Source of the DNA: Deltaproteobacteria bacterium GWA2_55_10 | Lineage (GTDB): Bacteria; Desulfobacterota; GWC2-55-46 | Assembly (NCBI GenBank): GCA_001797415.1 | Contig: MGPL01000038.1 | Span: 1,305 to 6,403, forward strand | Direction: 5' to 3' | DNA: 5,099 bases | Part shown: one piece after another, positions 4,279 through 5,099 of the stretch | Layout of the letters: each line of letters opens with the position of its first letter | Position numbering within the stretch: position 1 is the first letter of the stretch | Notes under the pieces: generated by a model | Told to the model about the DNA's origin: nothing | What the model saw: the letters and a program-made list of their open reading frames with translations, nothing else | Databases searched by the model: none | Position numbers and translations under genes: made by a program

Positions 4279-5099
4279 ATGATAATTAAATGCGATAAAT
4301 GCTCCACCAAATTCCGACTCGACGATTCCCGCATAACCGGCAATGGTGTAAAGGTAAGGTGCACCAAGTGCCAGAATGTCTTTATAGTAACGCCTCCGCC
4401 GCCCGCTGAAGAGGTCCAGCTTGAAGAGGTCTTTGGCGTAGGCGCGTCCTCGCGTCCTGACGATGCCTTGAAGAAGGCCGCGGCCGCAAAGAGCGCGGCC
4501 AAGCCAAAGGAAGAGGAGAGGAGAAACCTTGCCTTTGACTTTCAGGAGACCGGGGCTAAAGAGGAGAAAAAGGCGGAAGAGACAAGGCCTGACTTCAGCA
4601 GCTTCTCCGAGGACGAATTCGAAAGGTCGTTTGAGGCGGCCAAGAACGAAGAGCAGCCAGAGCAGCAGGAGGAGCCCTCAGGCGGCCCGTCATTCGACAA
4701 CATAGACTTTTCTTTCAGTGAAGAGCGCACCGAAGAGAAGGAGCGCGAGGAAGGCTGGAACGCAGGCACAGACGAGGACCTCGACCTTAACAAGGGCGAG
4801 GCCGGCACGCCTGAGAAGAAGGATGATGACGACTTCAGCTTCGATATGGAAGAACCTGTTGAGCGCGAGGCTGCCAGGGTTGGGGCAGCGAAAGGCGCGG
4901 AAGCTCTCTGGGAAGAAAATATCGAGAGCGTACCGGCTGCCCCGAAGGCAAAGTCCGTAGCTGCATCAGGGTATACAAGGGGCGGCAAGGCAGAGGAGCC
5001 GAAGTCGCCTGTGGCCGTAAAGGAACCTGAAGACGAGTTGAACGGCGAGGCTCCGGAGGACTTTAAGGAGATCCTTTCGCAGAACCTGTCGAGGGAGGA
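4279..5099 (+). CDS. Zinc-ribbon protein with long acidic low-complexity region (C-terminus beyond right edge)
   Basis: The reading frame is open from the ATG at 4279 to the window end, giving 273 codons with no stop. The N-terminus, MIIKCDKCSTKFRLDD, and VKVRCTKCQNVFIV (24-37) form an MJ0042-type zinc ribbon with Cys5, Cys8, Cys28 and Cys31. Residues about 40-273 are rich in Glu, Lys, Ala, Asp and Pro and are probably disordered. In family members this region often leads to a membrane helix and a DUF3426-type or similar domain, which would lie outside the window. Short acidic-aromatic motifs recur: AFDF (85-88), DFSSFSEDEF (105-114), DFSFSEE (143-149) and DFSFDMEE (185-192). The ATG at 4279 is chosen because it gives the family N-terminus and has AGGGGAG four bases upstream (4268-4274). 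An in-frame ATG at 4240 would add 13 residues. Function is not known; a regulatory or scaffolding role is conjecture. Divergent from hpt. Confidence 0.9.
   Translation, partial: MIIKCDKCSTKFRLDDSRITGNGVKVRCTKCQNVFIVTPPPPAEEVQLEEVFGVGASSRPDDALKKAAAAKSAAKPKEEERRNLAFDFQETGAKEEKKAEETRPDFSSFSEDEFERSFEAAKNEEQPEQQEEPSGGPSFDNIDFSFSEERTEEKEREEGWNAGTDEDLDLNKGEAGTPEKKDDDDFSFDMEEPVEREAARVGAAKGAEALWEENIESVPAAPKAKSVAASGYTRGGKAEEPKSPVAVKEPEDELNGEAPEDFKEILSQNLSRE

Noticed and set aside
4542..4988. A 148-codon minus-strand frame rich in Ser and Ala
   Set aside because: It is the antisense shadow of the Glu/Lys/Asp-rich zinc-ribbon gene; Ser, Phe and Leu runs come from complementing GAA/GAG/AAG codons.

Overview
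The window looks like a chromosomal segment of a moderately GC-rich, Gram-negative-type bacterium. A Slp-family outer-membrane lipoprotein, a zinc-ribbon protein and intergenic repeats starting GTCATTGCGAG / GTCATTCTGAG suggest a lineage such as Deltaproteobacteria (Desulfobacterota) or Nitrospirota. This assignment is inference from gene content and repeat style, not a phylogenetic result.

Layout. (1) 1-77, minus: the first 25 codons of a gene running off the left edge, probably a dGTP triphosphohydrolase. (2) 113-700, plus: a divergent Slp-type lipoprotein with an aromatic/Pro/Gly-rich tail. Its promoter lies so close to the start codon that the mRNA may be leaderless. (3) 701-1067: a non-coding block between convergent genes, filled with three types of inverted-repeat element. 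It includes two 27-nt hairpins whose stems differ by compensatory changes. (4) 1068-4155, minus: a four-gene transcription unit, read from right to left. It runs hpt (hypoxanthine phosphoribosyltransferase), then a 144-bp imperfect inverted repeat, then a fused aminoglycoside-phosphotransferase-like / P-loop kinase protein, then queC (preQ0 synthase), then a 45-codon small ORF with its own Shine-Dalgarno. A strong sigma-70-type promoter precedes hpt. (5) 4279-5099, plus: a divergent zinc-ribbon protein with a long acidic low-complexity region, running off the right edge.

How the genes fit together. Three genes touch guanine/purine chemistry: the probable dGTPase hydrolyses dGTP, Hpt salvages hypoxanthine/guanine, and QueC makes the 7-deazaguanine precursor preQ0. 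The kinase fusion between hpt and queC has no established substrate. No other queuosine gene, defence system, CRISPR array, transposase gene, tRNA or rRNA is visible.

I found no clearly new multi-gene system. The items most worth a second look are the 144-bp inverted-repeat element that fills the hpt-kinase gap, the covarying hairpin pair, the 45-aa small protein, the possible leaderless slp transcript and the kinase fusion of unknown substrate.
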